Below, in pieces: positions 9,050-15,559 of a stretch of 43,175 nucleotides of DNA; the first letter of the stretch is position 1, and each line of letters starts with the position of its first letter. The DNA comes from an archaeon (lineage in GTDB: Archaea > Asgardarchaeota > Thorarchaeia > Thorarchaeales > Thorarchaeaceae). Made by a program: the position numbers and the translations under genes. The notes under the pieces were generated by a model, which saw only the letters and a list, made by a program, of their open reading frames with translations, was not told where the DNA came from and ran no database searches. Location: assembly GCA_024275415.1 (NCBI GenBank), contig JAJRZD010000031.1, positions 1 to 43,175 on the forward strand, given 5' to 3'.

Positions 9050-9430
9050 ATGTCTGATCCTGTTATGGATGCATATACACAAGCATACAACGCCTCAGGT
9101 CAAATGGTCCAAGCCTTTGGTGTCATCAGGGGTGACGGCGCCGTTCTTTGGCAAAGTAATAACTGGTCTCTGGAAGCAGATGCGAAGGGACTTATCAGTG
9201 CAGTGAACAATCGTGCAGCGAGTGTCACTCAAAACCAGGTGAAATATAGCACGATGCGAACAAGTCCAGAAAGCCTTGTCGCCCGGAATGTCCAAGGCAA
9301 CGGAATTCTCATTCTTGCAAAGATCGAGAACGACAAGTGGGTTGTAGCATGGGCTTCACCTGATGCAGCTCCTGACAGCGTCTATGTTGATGTGGACAGA
9401 GCTGCAAAGTCCCTGAAAGGAAGAATCTAG
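9050..9430 (+). CDS. Profilin-like protein, paralog 1
   Basis: A 126-residue protein whose segment order matches profilin: an N-terminal helix, paired strands with GDGAVLWQSNNW (residues 28-39; plant profilins have HDGTVWAQSADF), a helix, then VKYSTMR, a strand pair around RNVQGNGILI, WVVAWA, and a C-terminal helix ending in RAAKSL. Asgard profilins bind actin and regulate polymerisation; that role here is by homology only. A Shine-Dalgarno GGGGTGA lies at 9037-9043, and a TATA-like TTTTTAAG near 8985-8993 gives a plausible promoter. A stem-loop follows the stop, and a second paralog starts 85 bases on. The main alternative is a Roadblock/LC7 or longin-type protein, which share the overall fold. 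Confidence 0.72.
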   Translation: MSDPVMDAYTQAYNASGQMVQAFGVIRGDGAVLWQSNNWSLEADAKGLISAVNNRAASVTQNQVKYSTMRTSPESLVARNVQGNGILILAKIENDKWVVAWASPDAAPDSVYVDVDRAAKSLKGRI

Positions 9431-9440
9431 TTCATGGTGT

Positions 9441-9458
9441 GGGAGGTTTCTCCCTCCC
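9441..9458 (+). terminator. Stem-loop after profilin-like gene 1
   Basis: GGGAGG (9441-9446) and CCTCCC (9453-9458) form a perfect 6-bp stem with a 6-base loop, 11 bases after the stop. Pyrimidine-rich DNA ending in CATTTT follows. It is a possible terminator, or a processing site between the tandem genes. Confidence 0.4.
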
Positions 9459-9515
9459 CCCTATCCCATTTTAGGTAGAATCAAGAGGTGTGGTCGTACC
9501 CTGTCGATTTCTGAG

Positions 9516-9860
9516 TTGTGGAACCATCTATATTCGTGTAATCCCAAGATTCAAGCGTTTGCCGTGATTGAGAACAAGGCTGTCATATGGCAGACTGAGA
9601 ATTGGAATCTTGTGAAGAGTGTGGATCACCTCTTAGAAGCAGTGTTCCTTTCGAGTGACACAATCGAGCTCTCTAAGGTGCGCTATAAAGTCACCAAGGC
9701 GACTGGAGATACGCTCATCGCATCTTCGCCGGATGGCAATGGGCATATATTGATGGTTCGGACAAAGAAAGGCATCTGGCTTGTGGCTTGGGCGACTTCA
9801 GACTCGATACCAGATCTGACACTCATAGACCTACGATATGCCGCCGCGAAGATGGCATGA
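9516..9860 (+). CDS. Profilin-like protein, paralog 2
   Basis: A 114-residue protein clearly related to its upstream neighbour. Shared landmarks are AVIWQTENW (paralog 1: AVLWQSNNW), the VRYKV strand (VKYST), NGHILMV (NGILILA) and WLVAWA (WVVAWA), then a P-D turn and a C-terminal helix with AAAKMA. The N-terminal helix is shorter than in paralog 1. The TTG at 9516 has no close Shine-Dalgarno; an in-frame CTG at 9501, about 11 bases after AAGAGGTG (9483-9490), would restore a fuller helix and is a credible alternative. Divergence between the copies suggests different jobs, for example actin isoforms or ligands, but nothing here proves that. A Roadblock/longin-like fold remains possible. Confidence 0.62.
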   Translation: MWNHLYSCNPKIQAFAVIENKAVIWQTENWNLVKSVDHLLEAVFLSSDTIELSKVRYKVTKATGDTLIASSPDGNGHILMVRTKKGIWLVAWATSDSIPDLTLIDLRYAAAKMA

Positions 9861-9972
9861 CAGCAACATCCATGTGAACGATTCTCACCGGATGAGCATA
9901 CATCTCATCTCCACTCCACATAAAGAATAAGAGGAGAAGTGTTCAAAGATACTATTGGAGTGGAATTCATTA

Positions 9973-10206
9973 TTGACCGTGACAGCATTCATCCTTCTTA
10001 CCGTCGAAATGGCATCTCAACGGGACATCCTGAATAAAATTCGTGCACTTGATGGGGTTTTAGAGGCTCATCTTATCTTTGGGTCATTCGATATCATAGT
10101 CAAGGCAGAATTTTCAAGTAAGGAGGAGCTAAGTGTATTCGTAATGGACAGGATCAAGTCGATTCCTGGTGTTGGTGACACACAGACCAATATTGCTGCC
10201 GTGTGA
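9973..10206 (+). CDS. Stand-alone Lrp/AsnC C-terminal (RAM) domain protein
   Basis: A protein of about 77 residues with only the ligand-binding/dimerisation domain of Lrp/AsnC regulators and no DNA-binding half. The usual pattern is visible: a first strand TAFILLTVE, a helix RDILNKIRALDGV, strands AHLIFGSFDIIVKAE, a second helix, and the closing IPGVGDTQTNI. Such proteins bind amino acids or similar small effectors and may modulate full-length Lrp proteins. The frame extends upstream to a TTG at 9955, but I chose the TTG at 9973 because GGAGTGG lies at 9957-9963; a GTG at 9979 fits equally well. A TATA-like sequence near 9920-9930 suggests its own promoter. Confidence 0.82.
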   Translation: MTVTAFILLTVEMASQRDILNKIRALDGVLEAHLIFGSFDIIVKAEFSSKEELSVFVMDRIKSIPGVGDTQTNIAAV

Positions 10207-10276
10207 TTTTCTACGTCCGTACAAGTTAATCTGGATGAGGCAGTGGTTCTCACCATGATTGCTATCCCAGTCACGC

Positions 10277-11008
10277 TTACTTGAAGATGAGTTCCCTGAT
10301 TCTTCTATGAATATCGATATACTCTTGAGACCCAAAAGCATACGTCTGTAGCAGGAAGTCGTACAGGTCGAGAACCTCCTTGTCTGCGATATCGCTCTTG
10401 ATCTTCTTGACAATCTCTTTTCTAGCAGCAAGTTCGACCTTGAATGCTTCGAGTTTCAACTCGATGAACTTTTTCATCTCTTCTTTTGTCAACTGGATAT
10501 CGAAGTGCTGGAACATCTTCTCGACCATGTATTTGCTCTTCCTGCGCAACATTTTCTCGTCAGCTGCACTCAGCACTCCAGTAACAAGAACGAACCCATC
10601 AGCAGTTCTCCTGTAGTAATCAGTGGTTCGTTTCCCGGTGGTGACAGTCCCAAGCTTGATGACGAATCCAGCCTCGATGAGCTTGGGAAGGTGATGGTAG
10701 ACCTGATTCTTTGTGACACACTCGATATGTTCCAGCTCTTCTGATTTTTTGACAATCTCGACAACAGACATCGCCTTCCGTATTACTTCCTTCTGGCGAA
10801 TGATCGTATCACCGGTTTCAGGATCCTTTGTGGTAGTGGTCTTTGTGTCTTCAATCCCCGTCCTGAGCACCTGAAGAATTGCCAGCCTTACTGTGTCGTC
10901 GAGCTCCTTGGCCCGATTCACATCACCAATGAACTCGACTTCGGGAACCGGTTTTTTTGCCTCCGGAGTCAGCTCGATGCCCTCTAAGGCATCTGTAATG
11001 TCATCCAT
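10277..11008 (-). CDS. ArsR-like winged-helix transcriptional regulator
   Basis: A 243-residue regulator. Residues about 38-140 form a winged helix: RLAILQVLR (helix 1), a Thr/charge-rich insertion, KNQVYHHLPKLIEAGFV (recognition helix and following turn) and a wing ending in TDYYRRTADGF. The C-terminal 100 residues are strongly helical and charged and may form a coiled-coil dimerisation region. The ATG at 11008 follows GGTGAT. It is transcribed away from three tiny ORFs (11201-11503), with nested inverted repeats in the shared upstream region that could be its operators. The effector is unknown. Thr-rich KTTTTKDPETG in the insertion is unusual for ArsR folds and may be a flexible loop. Confidence 0.8.
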   Translation of the reverse strand: MDDITDALEGIELTPEAKKPVPEVEFIGDVNRAKELDDTVRLAILQVLRTGIEDTKTTTTKDPETGDTIIRQKEVIRKAMSVVEIVKKSEELEHIECVTKNQVYHHLPKLIEAGFVIKLGTVTTGKRTTDYYRRTADGFVLVTGVLSAADEKMLRRKSKYMVEKMFQHFDIQLTKEEMKKFIELKLEAFKVELAARKEIVKKIKSDIADKEVLDLYDFLLQTYAFGSQEYIDIHRRIRELIFK

Positions 11009-11068
11009 TCTATCACCAGAATCAGCGTTCTTTCTCTGCCATACCCTCCTTTTTTTGATATTTTAACA

Positions 11069-11129
11069 TTTTGCTATACCACAGTATATATCAACATCGG
11101 TTTATACACCGAATGTTCATATAGCAAAT
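11069..11129. promoter_or_regulatory. Nested inverted repeats in the divergent control region
   Basis: The outer pair is TTTGCTAT (11070-11077) and ATAGCAAA (11121-11128), a perfect 8-bp inverted repeat. The inner pair is AACATCGG (11093-11100) and CCGAATGTT (11109-11117), matching except for one extra base. Both share nearly the same centre, around 11099-11105. They lie between a minus-strand TATA-like box (about 11084-11090) for the winged-helix gene and a plus-strand box (11145-11153) for the tiny ORFs. Autoregulation by the adjacent winged-helix protein is the simplest reading, but is inference. Confidence 0.55.
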
Positions 11130-11144
11130 AGTTTGTTATCCAAA

Positions 11145-11153
11145 CCTTTATAT
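11145..11153 (+). promoter_or_regulatory. TATA-like box for the tiny-ORF transcript
   Basis: CCTTTATAT preceded by AAA fits an archaeal BRE/TATA element. Transcription would begin near 11175-11178, about 10 bases before the first Shine-Dalgarno (AGGTGA, 11185-11190). Confidence 0.5.
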
Positions 11154-11200
11154 CGTTCTGATACTTAAGAAGCGTACAACCAATAGGTGATTTGACGAAT

Positions 11201-11293
11201 ATGAGAAACACAGACATGAACTCGATACGAAAGAAGAGAACTCATCAGACTACCACTGATGCGATATACCACGCGTATACTTACAGGAGGTAA
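11201..11293 (+). CDS. Tiny ORF 1 of a three-peptide cassette (30 aa)
   Basis: A 30-codon frame with ATG at 11201 and TAA at 11291-11293, preceded by AGGTGA at 11185-11190 with 10 bases of spacing. The peptide is very basic in the middle (SIRKKRTHQ) and ends TTTDAIYHAYTYRR. That C-terminal half aligns with the end of tiny ORF 2 (VTTQALHFAFVYNR), sharing the A-aliphatic-x-x-A-aromatic-x-Y-x-R pattern. Its last codons contain AGGAGG, the Shine-Dalgarno of the next ORF. No known family is recognised. It could be a leader peptide, a signalling or toxin-like micropeptide, or coding only by chance, but the spacing and paralogy argue against chance. Confidence 0.5.
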   Translation: MRNTDMNSIRKKRTHQTTTDAIYHAYTYRR

Positions 11294-11299
11294 GACAGA

Positions 11300-11380
11300 A
11301 TGGCACTTTCAAAGAAACAAGTACCAAAGAAACCGGTCACAACACAAGCTCTCCACTTCGCATTTGTGTACAATAGGTGA
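11300..11380 (+). CDS. Tiny ORF 2 of a three-peptide cassette (26 aa)
   Basis: A 26-codon frame with ATG at 11300 and TGA at 11378-11380. A perfect AGGAGG (11285-11290) lies 9 bases upstream. The sequence is basic (MALSKKQVPKKP) and ends VTTQALHFAFVYNR, paralogous to the end of tiny ORF 1. Its final AGG-TGA supplies the AGGTGA Shine-Dalgarno of tiny ORF 3, so translation of the set may be coupled. Function unknown. Confidence 0.52.
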   Translation: MALSKKQVPKKPVTTQALHFAFVYNR

Positions 11381-11386
11381 TCCCTA

Positions 11387-11503
11387 ATGTCAAATGCATC
11401 AGAAACATCCGAGCGGCGAAACCTGCAAGATTCACCGATCCATGATATGTTGCGCAAGAAGGAAATCGCCCTTGAGGATGTCTTAAATCTAGAGGCGACC
11501 TAG
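11387..11503 (+). CDS. Tiny ORF 3 of a three-peptide cassette (38 aa)
   Basis: A 38-codon frame with ATG at 11387 and TAG at 11501-11503, preceded by AGGTGA at 11375-11380 (6 bases of spacing). Unlike ORFs 1 and 2 the peptide is polar then acidic and probably helical: an N-terminal Ser/Glu/Arg-rich part, then IHDMLRKKEIALEDVLNLEA. The stop codon lies inside the loop of the terminator stem-loop, so the translated region ends exactly where the transcript should end. No family is recognised. Confidence 0.5.
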   Translation: MSNASETSERRNLQDSPIHDMLRKKEIALEDVLNLEAT

Positions 11504-11521
11504 TCGCCATTTCTTTTTTTT
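11494..11521 (+). terminator. Stem-loop with T-run ending the tiny-ORF transcript
   Basis: GGCGAC (11494-11499) pairs perfectly with GTCGCC (11503-11508) across a 3-base loop. A run almost entirely of T follows from 11510 to 11521. It has the form of an intrinsic terminator and overlaps the last codons of tiny ORF 3. Confidence 0.75.
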
Positions 11522-11538
11522 CTAATTCAAGGTATGCA

Positions 11539-12348
11539 TTATTTCCGAAACACTATCTGGTAGAATGCATCATTCATTACATAAGACACCTCGATATCTT
11601 TTGCCTTATCCGGAATATGCTCCAATGGTGGCTTTGCTGCGAAGAGACTGTTCGCTTTGATGATTTGTTTCCCTCTCTCAGTTTCTCTCAATGTAGGTGA
11701 TATCCCTTCATCGACGACTACCACAAAACCCCCCTTCCTTGCTATCCTCAACATCTCATTCAATGCTTTTGCTATATCTGAGAATGTGTTGATCCCGCCA
11801 GTATGAAGGACTACATCGAACAAATTGTCGTGATAAGGGATATTGAATACGCTGCCATGAGTGAGGTTGATGGTCAACCCGATGTTCATTGCTTTCCGTT
11901 GGGAAACACGTAGCATCCCCCATGAAACATCTAGTCCGTGAAGGTCAAGGCGCCTCATCTGGTCATCGAACGTTTCTTTCAGTGCAACGAAGTTTGCCGC
12001 AGTTCCTATGCTCACATCCATTATTCGTGATGTGTCCTCGATTGGTACGAACTGGGAGAATCGTTGTCGCTCCTCCAACATGTTGATGCCAAGCCAGTCG
12101 TCATATTGCTTTACCGCCTGGTCGTAGCCCTCCGCCATCTCGTCGTATTCAGCAATCCATTCCTTGTCCTCCTTACTCAGGTCGGGATATAGCAAGCTGG
12201 GAATTCCTTCTTCAATTGGCCATTGGTGTCCTTTTTCACATACTAAGGCCCCATTCTCGACTCCATTGTGATTTTCTGAGAGTTCTGATATCCTTAGCCC
12301 CCTCTTGCATCTAGGACAGCATAAGATATTGATATGTGATGGCATCAT
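11539..12348 (-). CDS. SAM-dependent methyltransferase with N-terminal zinc ribbon
   Basis: A protein of about 269 residues. The N-terminal 50 residues resemble a Trm112/UPF0434-like zinc ribbon: CPRCKRG, then LVCEKGHQWPIEEGIP, giving three Cys and one His as likely ligands. A class I methyltransferase follows, with motif I MDVSIGTAANF, an acidic LHGLDVSWGML around motif II, and NIPYHDNLFDVVLHTGGI in the motif IV region. The architecture resembles RlmA/UbiE-like enzymes, but the substrate could be RNA, a protein or a small molecule. The frame extends to a TTG at 12357; I chose the ATG at 12346-12348, next to another ATG at 12343-12345. Confidence 0.85.
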   Translation of the reverse strand: MMPSHINILCCPRCKRGLRISELSENHNGVENGALVCEKGHQWPIEEGIPSLLYPDLSKEDKEWIAEYDEMAEGYDQAVKQYDDWLGINMLEERQRFSQFVPIEDTSRIMDVSIGTAANFVALKETFDDQMRRLDLHGLDVSWGMLRVSQRKAMNIGLTINLTHGSVFNIPYHDNLFDVVLHTGGINTFSDIAKALNEMLRIARKGGFVVVVDEGISPTLRETERGKQIIKANSLFAAKPPLEHIPDKAKDIEVSYVMNDAFYQIVFRK

Positions 12349-12416
12349 GATAATCAATTCTCGCCATGGTCAAATACTAACCAGTATTTCTACTCATCGT
12401 GGGATATGTTGTCCTA

Positions 12417-13256
12417 TCATGTAGGCCTTTTTCCTAGCCAGCCAGTCAACGATTCTATCGTGGACAGCACTGTCTTCACTACTTGCCATTGTATCATGAC
12501 AATCAAAGGATTTCGAATATGGAGCCCCCAGGGCTTTTGACTATCAGAGGTTGGATTGAACACAGCAATGCTTTCGTTTCCATCGACGACTATGATTGAC
12601 ATGGCATCAGGATCTCCACCGATGGATTCTAACTTGATTTCTTGGAGCACATGTCCAATGTTCTCAACTAACACCGCGGAGCTTGGTATCGCACTGTGAA
12701 TTACCATATAATGTTTGAACTCGCTGAATTTATCCATCAGAGTACCTGTTGTATGCAGTTCAGACACGACCCCTCTACTCTTTGCCCTTGCCAGAGCGCT
12801 CCTGAGAGGGCTGACAAGCGAAGGTCGTCGGGTTGCAATGAATATAGACTTTCTCGCTCTATCAAAGGTAGAGATGATGTCCAGAGTGATCTGTTCTTTC
12901 CCCTGCGTCGTCCAAACGAATTCTTCTCCAATGGATTCCCTTTCCCTTTCTAAGGTTTCAAGCGCTGTGAGAACAGCATCACTTGAGGCTTCCAGCTTCA
13001 TACGTAGGTGTTCAATGGTGGCCCTAGGCGGGAGTGCCTGAAAAGTGGCAGGTTCCTTTCCAAGGATGCGTTGGACAAAACCTTTCCTTTCAAGTGATCC
13101 AAGAGTTTCGTACACTTTGCTTCGTGGAACTCCTGATATTTCTGCAATCCTTCTCGCATTCGAACTACCTACCATGACCAATGCCTTGTACGCTCTGGCT
13201 TCGTTGAATGTGAGCCCGAGCTTTGTCAGGTCATCAACAATCGAGTCTGAGATCAA
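12417..13256 (-). CDS. TrmB-family transcriptional regulator
   Basis: A TrmB-type regulator of about 279 residues. The N-terminal winged helix reads LTKLGLTFNEARAYKALV, then ARRIAEISGVPRSKVYETLGSLERKGFV with a clear recognition helix. A short coiled-coil linker leads to a C-terminal phospholipase-D-like effector domain (ARKSIFIATRR and following strands), as in other TrmB proteins, which often sense sugars or other metabolites. The frame runs to a GTG at 13283. I prefer the TTG at 13256 because GGGGAA lies just upstream and the TATA-like box at about 13288-13295 would start transcription near 13264. It is divergent from an ABC-2 exporter operon, and two matching 19-bp sites lie between them. 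Confidence 0.88.
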   Translation of the reverse strand: MISDSIVDDLTKLGLTFNEARAYKALVMVGSSNARRIAEISGVPRSKVYETLGSLERKGFVQRILGKEPATFQALPPRATIEHLRMKLEASSDAVLTALETLERERESIGEEFVWTTQGKEQITLDIISTFDRARKSIFIATRRPSLVSPLRSALARAKSRGVVSELHTTGTLMDKFSEFKHYMVIHSAIPSSAVLVENIGHVLQEIKLESIGGDPDAMSIIVVDGNESIAVFNPTSDSQKPWGLHIRNPLIVMIQWQVVKTVLSTIESLTGWLGKRPT

Positions 13257-13301
13257 ACCTGTTCCCCAACCACACCGTTGCACAGTAATATATCAATTAG
13301 C

Positions 13302-13320
13302 TGTCACTTTAGGAGTAACA
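13302..13320. promoter_or_regulatory. Operator-like site 1 (TrmB side)
   Basis: TGTCACTTTAGGAGTAACA is an imperfect palindrome, TGTYAC-N7-GTAACA. It matches site 2 (13405-13423, read in reverse) at 17 of 19 positions. It lies immediately upstream of the TATA-like box of the TrmB-type gene. A binding site for that regulator is the likely reading. Confidence 0.6.
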
Positions 13321-13404
13321 CAGTGGATGCTGGTTTTGCATCTTCTGTTTCTAGAACCGAGGAATCCTCAGAAACGACTTGTCCAAGTTCTCCTGATTCC
13401 GTCC

Positions 13405-13423
13405 TGTTACTCCCAACGTGACA
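13405..13423. promoter_or_regulatory. Operator-like site 2 (ABC operon side)
   Basis: TGTTACTCCCAACGTGACA is the reverse-oriented partner of site 1. It lies directly upstream of TCCTAAATCC (about 13427-13437), a weak TATA-like box that would start transcription close to the ATG at 13464, so the ABC mRNA may be nearly leaderless. A position before the TATA box would fit activation, although repression is possible. Confidence 0.6.
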
Positions 13424-13463
13424 TCAGTCCTAAATCCACTTTTGTCCAATACCACTTGAGTTG

Positions 13464-14423
13464 ATGTCTTTGATTGAAATCGACCATCTAAGCCATGTTT
13501 ACAAAGGTGGGATTAAGGCTCTTGATGATCTTTCGTTCTCTGTTGAAGAGGGAGAGATACTCGGGTTACTCGGTCCTAATGGTGCAGGAAAATCAACATG
13601 CGTGAAGATGATCACAGGAGCAATCCGGCCGAGTTGTGGCAGTGTTCGGGTATCAGGGTACGAGGTTTTCAGGAACCTCCGGAAGGTGCGTCATATCATC
13701 GGGGTGATGCCCCAAGAAACAGCTCTCTATCAGGATCTTACAGCTCAAGAAACCCTTGAATATCATGCTGATATCTATGGTGTGCCACGAGAGGTTCGGG
13801 ATGACCGGATCGCAGAGATGCTGAAACTTGCAGGACTGTCCCTTCGTAAGGACGACCTTGTCAAGACTTATTCGGGAGGAATGAAACGAAGGCTGGCTCT
13901 TGTTCGGGCACTATTACATGATTCGAAACTACTGATATTGGATGAGATGAGTCTGGGTATCGATGTTCAGAGCCGTAACCTCATCTGGCAACAGGTGAAG
14001 ATGCTCAAAAAGGAGGGCAAGACAATCATCTTTTGCACGAACTACATGGACGAGGCAGATGAGCTGGCTGACAGGCTGGTAATCATTGACCGAGGCAGAC
14101 TGGTAGCAGAAGGGTCTCCCCAGAGCCTCAAAAAAACACATGTCGGAAATTTCATCATCGAGCTAGAGTTCAGGGGACTTACAGATGAGCAAGACCAATC
14201 TTGGATCAGTGAGCAGATTGGCCTAGAGGTAGAGTTGGCTTCAGAGAATGAGGATCCCGGCATACAAACCGCAAGAATCCAGAGCGAAGACGGATACAAT
14301 GATTTGCCACAGGTCATCCGAATCCTTTCGAACCTCGGGATCACGGTCAGACAGGCCTCGATGCGCTCCCCCTCATTGGGTGATGTGTTCCTTACAATAA
14401 CAGGCTCCAAGCTGAGGGATTGA
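13464..14423 (+). CDS. ABC transporter ATP-binding protein (ABC-2 type exporter)
   Basis: A 319-residue ATPase with Walker A GPNGAGKS, signature YSGGMKRRL, Walker B LLILDEMSLGID and the H-loop replaced by an asparagine region (FCTNYMDEADEL), as in many DrrA/CcmA-type exporters, where TH/TN is seen. A C-terminal domain of about 90 residues with strands and helices (ending SLGDVFLTITG) is typical of drug, lipid or polysaccharide ABC-2 exporters. A TTG precedes the ATG at 13464; I chose ATG. The stop overlaps the start region of the first permease. Regulation probably involves the divergent TrmB-type protein. The cargo is unknown. Confidence 0.92.
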   Translation: MSLIEIDHLSHVYKGGIKALDDLSFSVEEGEILGLLGPNGAGKSTCVKMITGAIRPSCGSVRVSGYEVFRNLRKVRHIIGVMPQETALYQDLTAQETLEYHADIYGVPREVRDDRIAEMLKLAGLSLRKDDLVKTYSGGMKRRLALVRALLHDSKLLILDEMSLGIDVQSRNLIWQQVKMLKKEGKTIIFCTNYMDEADELADRLVIIDRGRLVAEGSPQSLKKTHVGNFIIELEFRGLTDEQDQSWISEQIGLEVELASENEDPGIQTARIQSEDGYNDLPQVIRILSNLGITVRQASMRSPSLGDVFLTITGSKLRD

Positions 14424-14425
14424 TA

Positions 14426-15559
14426 GTGGTGTTACGTCAACTAGCTGCGATTATCAGGAAAGATTTACGTATTGCCCGCAGAGACCCCCGATTCATCGCG
14501 CCTTCCCTCATTGTCCCATTCATTCTTCTCAGTGTATATCTCGTTCTGTGGTCCTCTGTGGGCGGGGGGGAGTCTTTTGTCTGTGGGCTCGTTGTCGAGG
14601 ACCAGACCTCATTCGGTGAAGAGATGGCAAAGATCATTGAAACTATGAAATCGTCAACCAACCATACTTGGTTCTCGGTCACCCGGTATGGCCTTGATGA
14701 GGCTGAACAGCTGTTCCTTCAGGGCGATTTGATTGCATACATCATCATACCTGATGGGTTCGGTGCTAACATCTCAAATAACCAGGATGCAACGGTGCTC
14801 ATGAGAATCAATAACGCCAATGATGACATCGTAAAGAACTATGTGCACAGAATTGAAGCTGCTGTTCTTCTCTACAATCAAGGCGCACGCTCCCCTGATT
14901 TCAACCAAAGCGAAGCCAAGGTTTCTCTTGAGGAGTATCATACGCTTGATATAACCCCTGGCAATGTTGAATATGCCGGAGCTGTAACTATAATCCTGTC
15001 GCTGATAACCTGTTCTCTTGCAGGACAAGTAATGAATACATCTTCCGAGTTCGAAAGCAAAGCAATAGAAGACACTTTGAACTCTCCAATCTCTCGTTGG
15101 GTGTTGGTCGTTGGGCTTACTCTGTCAGCAATCCCTAGGTCGGTACTTGTGCTGGTCATCGTCTTCCCAATCGTATCGCTAATCGTGGGTATCTCGCCCG
15201 TAGGAAATCCCATTCTTCTGGTGCTTGTTGTGCTTCTCTCAGTGCTTGCTCTGACCCCGCTAGGACACTTCATTGGAGTACTCACTAGAGAGAGGGAGAA
15301 GGCCCTGCTCGTTTCGGTGCTATTGGCAGTCATAGGATTCTTGGCTGGAGGAGGTCTGGCACCAGTATCTCTATTGCCCCTCCTCTTCAGGGTAGTGGCA
15401 CTGCTTATCCCTATCTCACATGTCATCATCCTCTGGACTCGCCTGTTCTTCTATGATACAATGTCCGGCTTACTGCTCAGTATCTTTGCTCTGCTTGCCA
15501 CTTGGGTACTCTTCACCCTTGCCGCGGTCTATGTCACGAATAAGGAGGTTGAAGGATAA
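14426..15559 (+). CDS. ABC-2 type permease, subunit 1
   Basis: A membrane protein of about 377 residues with ABC-2 permease topology: one N-terminal transmembrane segment after a basic RKDLRIARRDPR, an extracytoplasmic domain of about 130 residues, then five hydrophobic segments. The frame opens with a TTG at 14420 overlapping the ATPase stop; the GTG at 14426 is better placed, 7 bases after GAGGG (14414-14418). Its TAA overlaps the ATG of the second permease. Together with the ATPase it should form a heteromeric exporter. Confidence 0.88.
   Translation: MVLRQLAAIIRKDLRIARRDPRFIAPSLIVPFILLSVYLVLWSSVGGGESFVCGLVVEDQTSFGEEMAKIIETMKSSTNHTWFSVTRYGLDEAEQLFLQGDLIAYIIIPDGFGANISNNQDATVLMRINNANDDIVKNYVHRIEAAVLLYNQGARSPDFNQSEAKVSLEEYHTLDITPGNVEYAGAVTIILSLITCSLAGQVMNTSSEFESKAIEDTLNSPISRWVLVVGLTLSAIPRSVLVLVIVFPIVSLIVGISPVGNPILLVLVVLLSVLALTPLGHFIGVLTREREKALLVSVLLAVIGFLAGGGLAPVSLLPLLFRVVALLIPISHVIILWTRLFFYDTMSGLLLSIFALLATWVLFTLAAVYVTNKEVEG

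Noticed and set aside
11022..11042. Six-codon leader ORF (MAEKER) upstream of the winged-helix regulator
   Set aside because: AGGAGGG precedes it, but only one base separates it from the ATG, too close for normal initiation.
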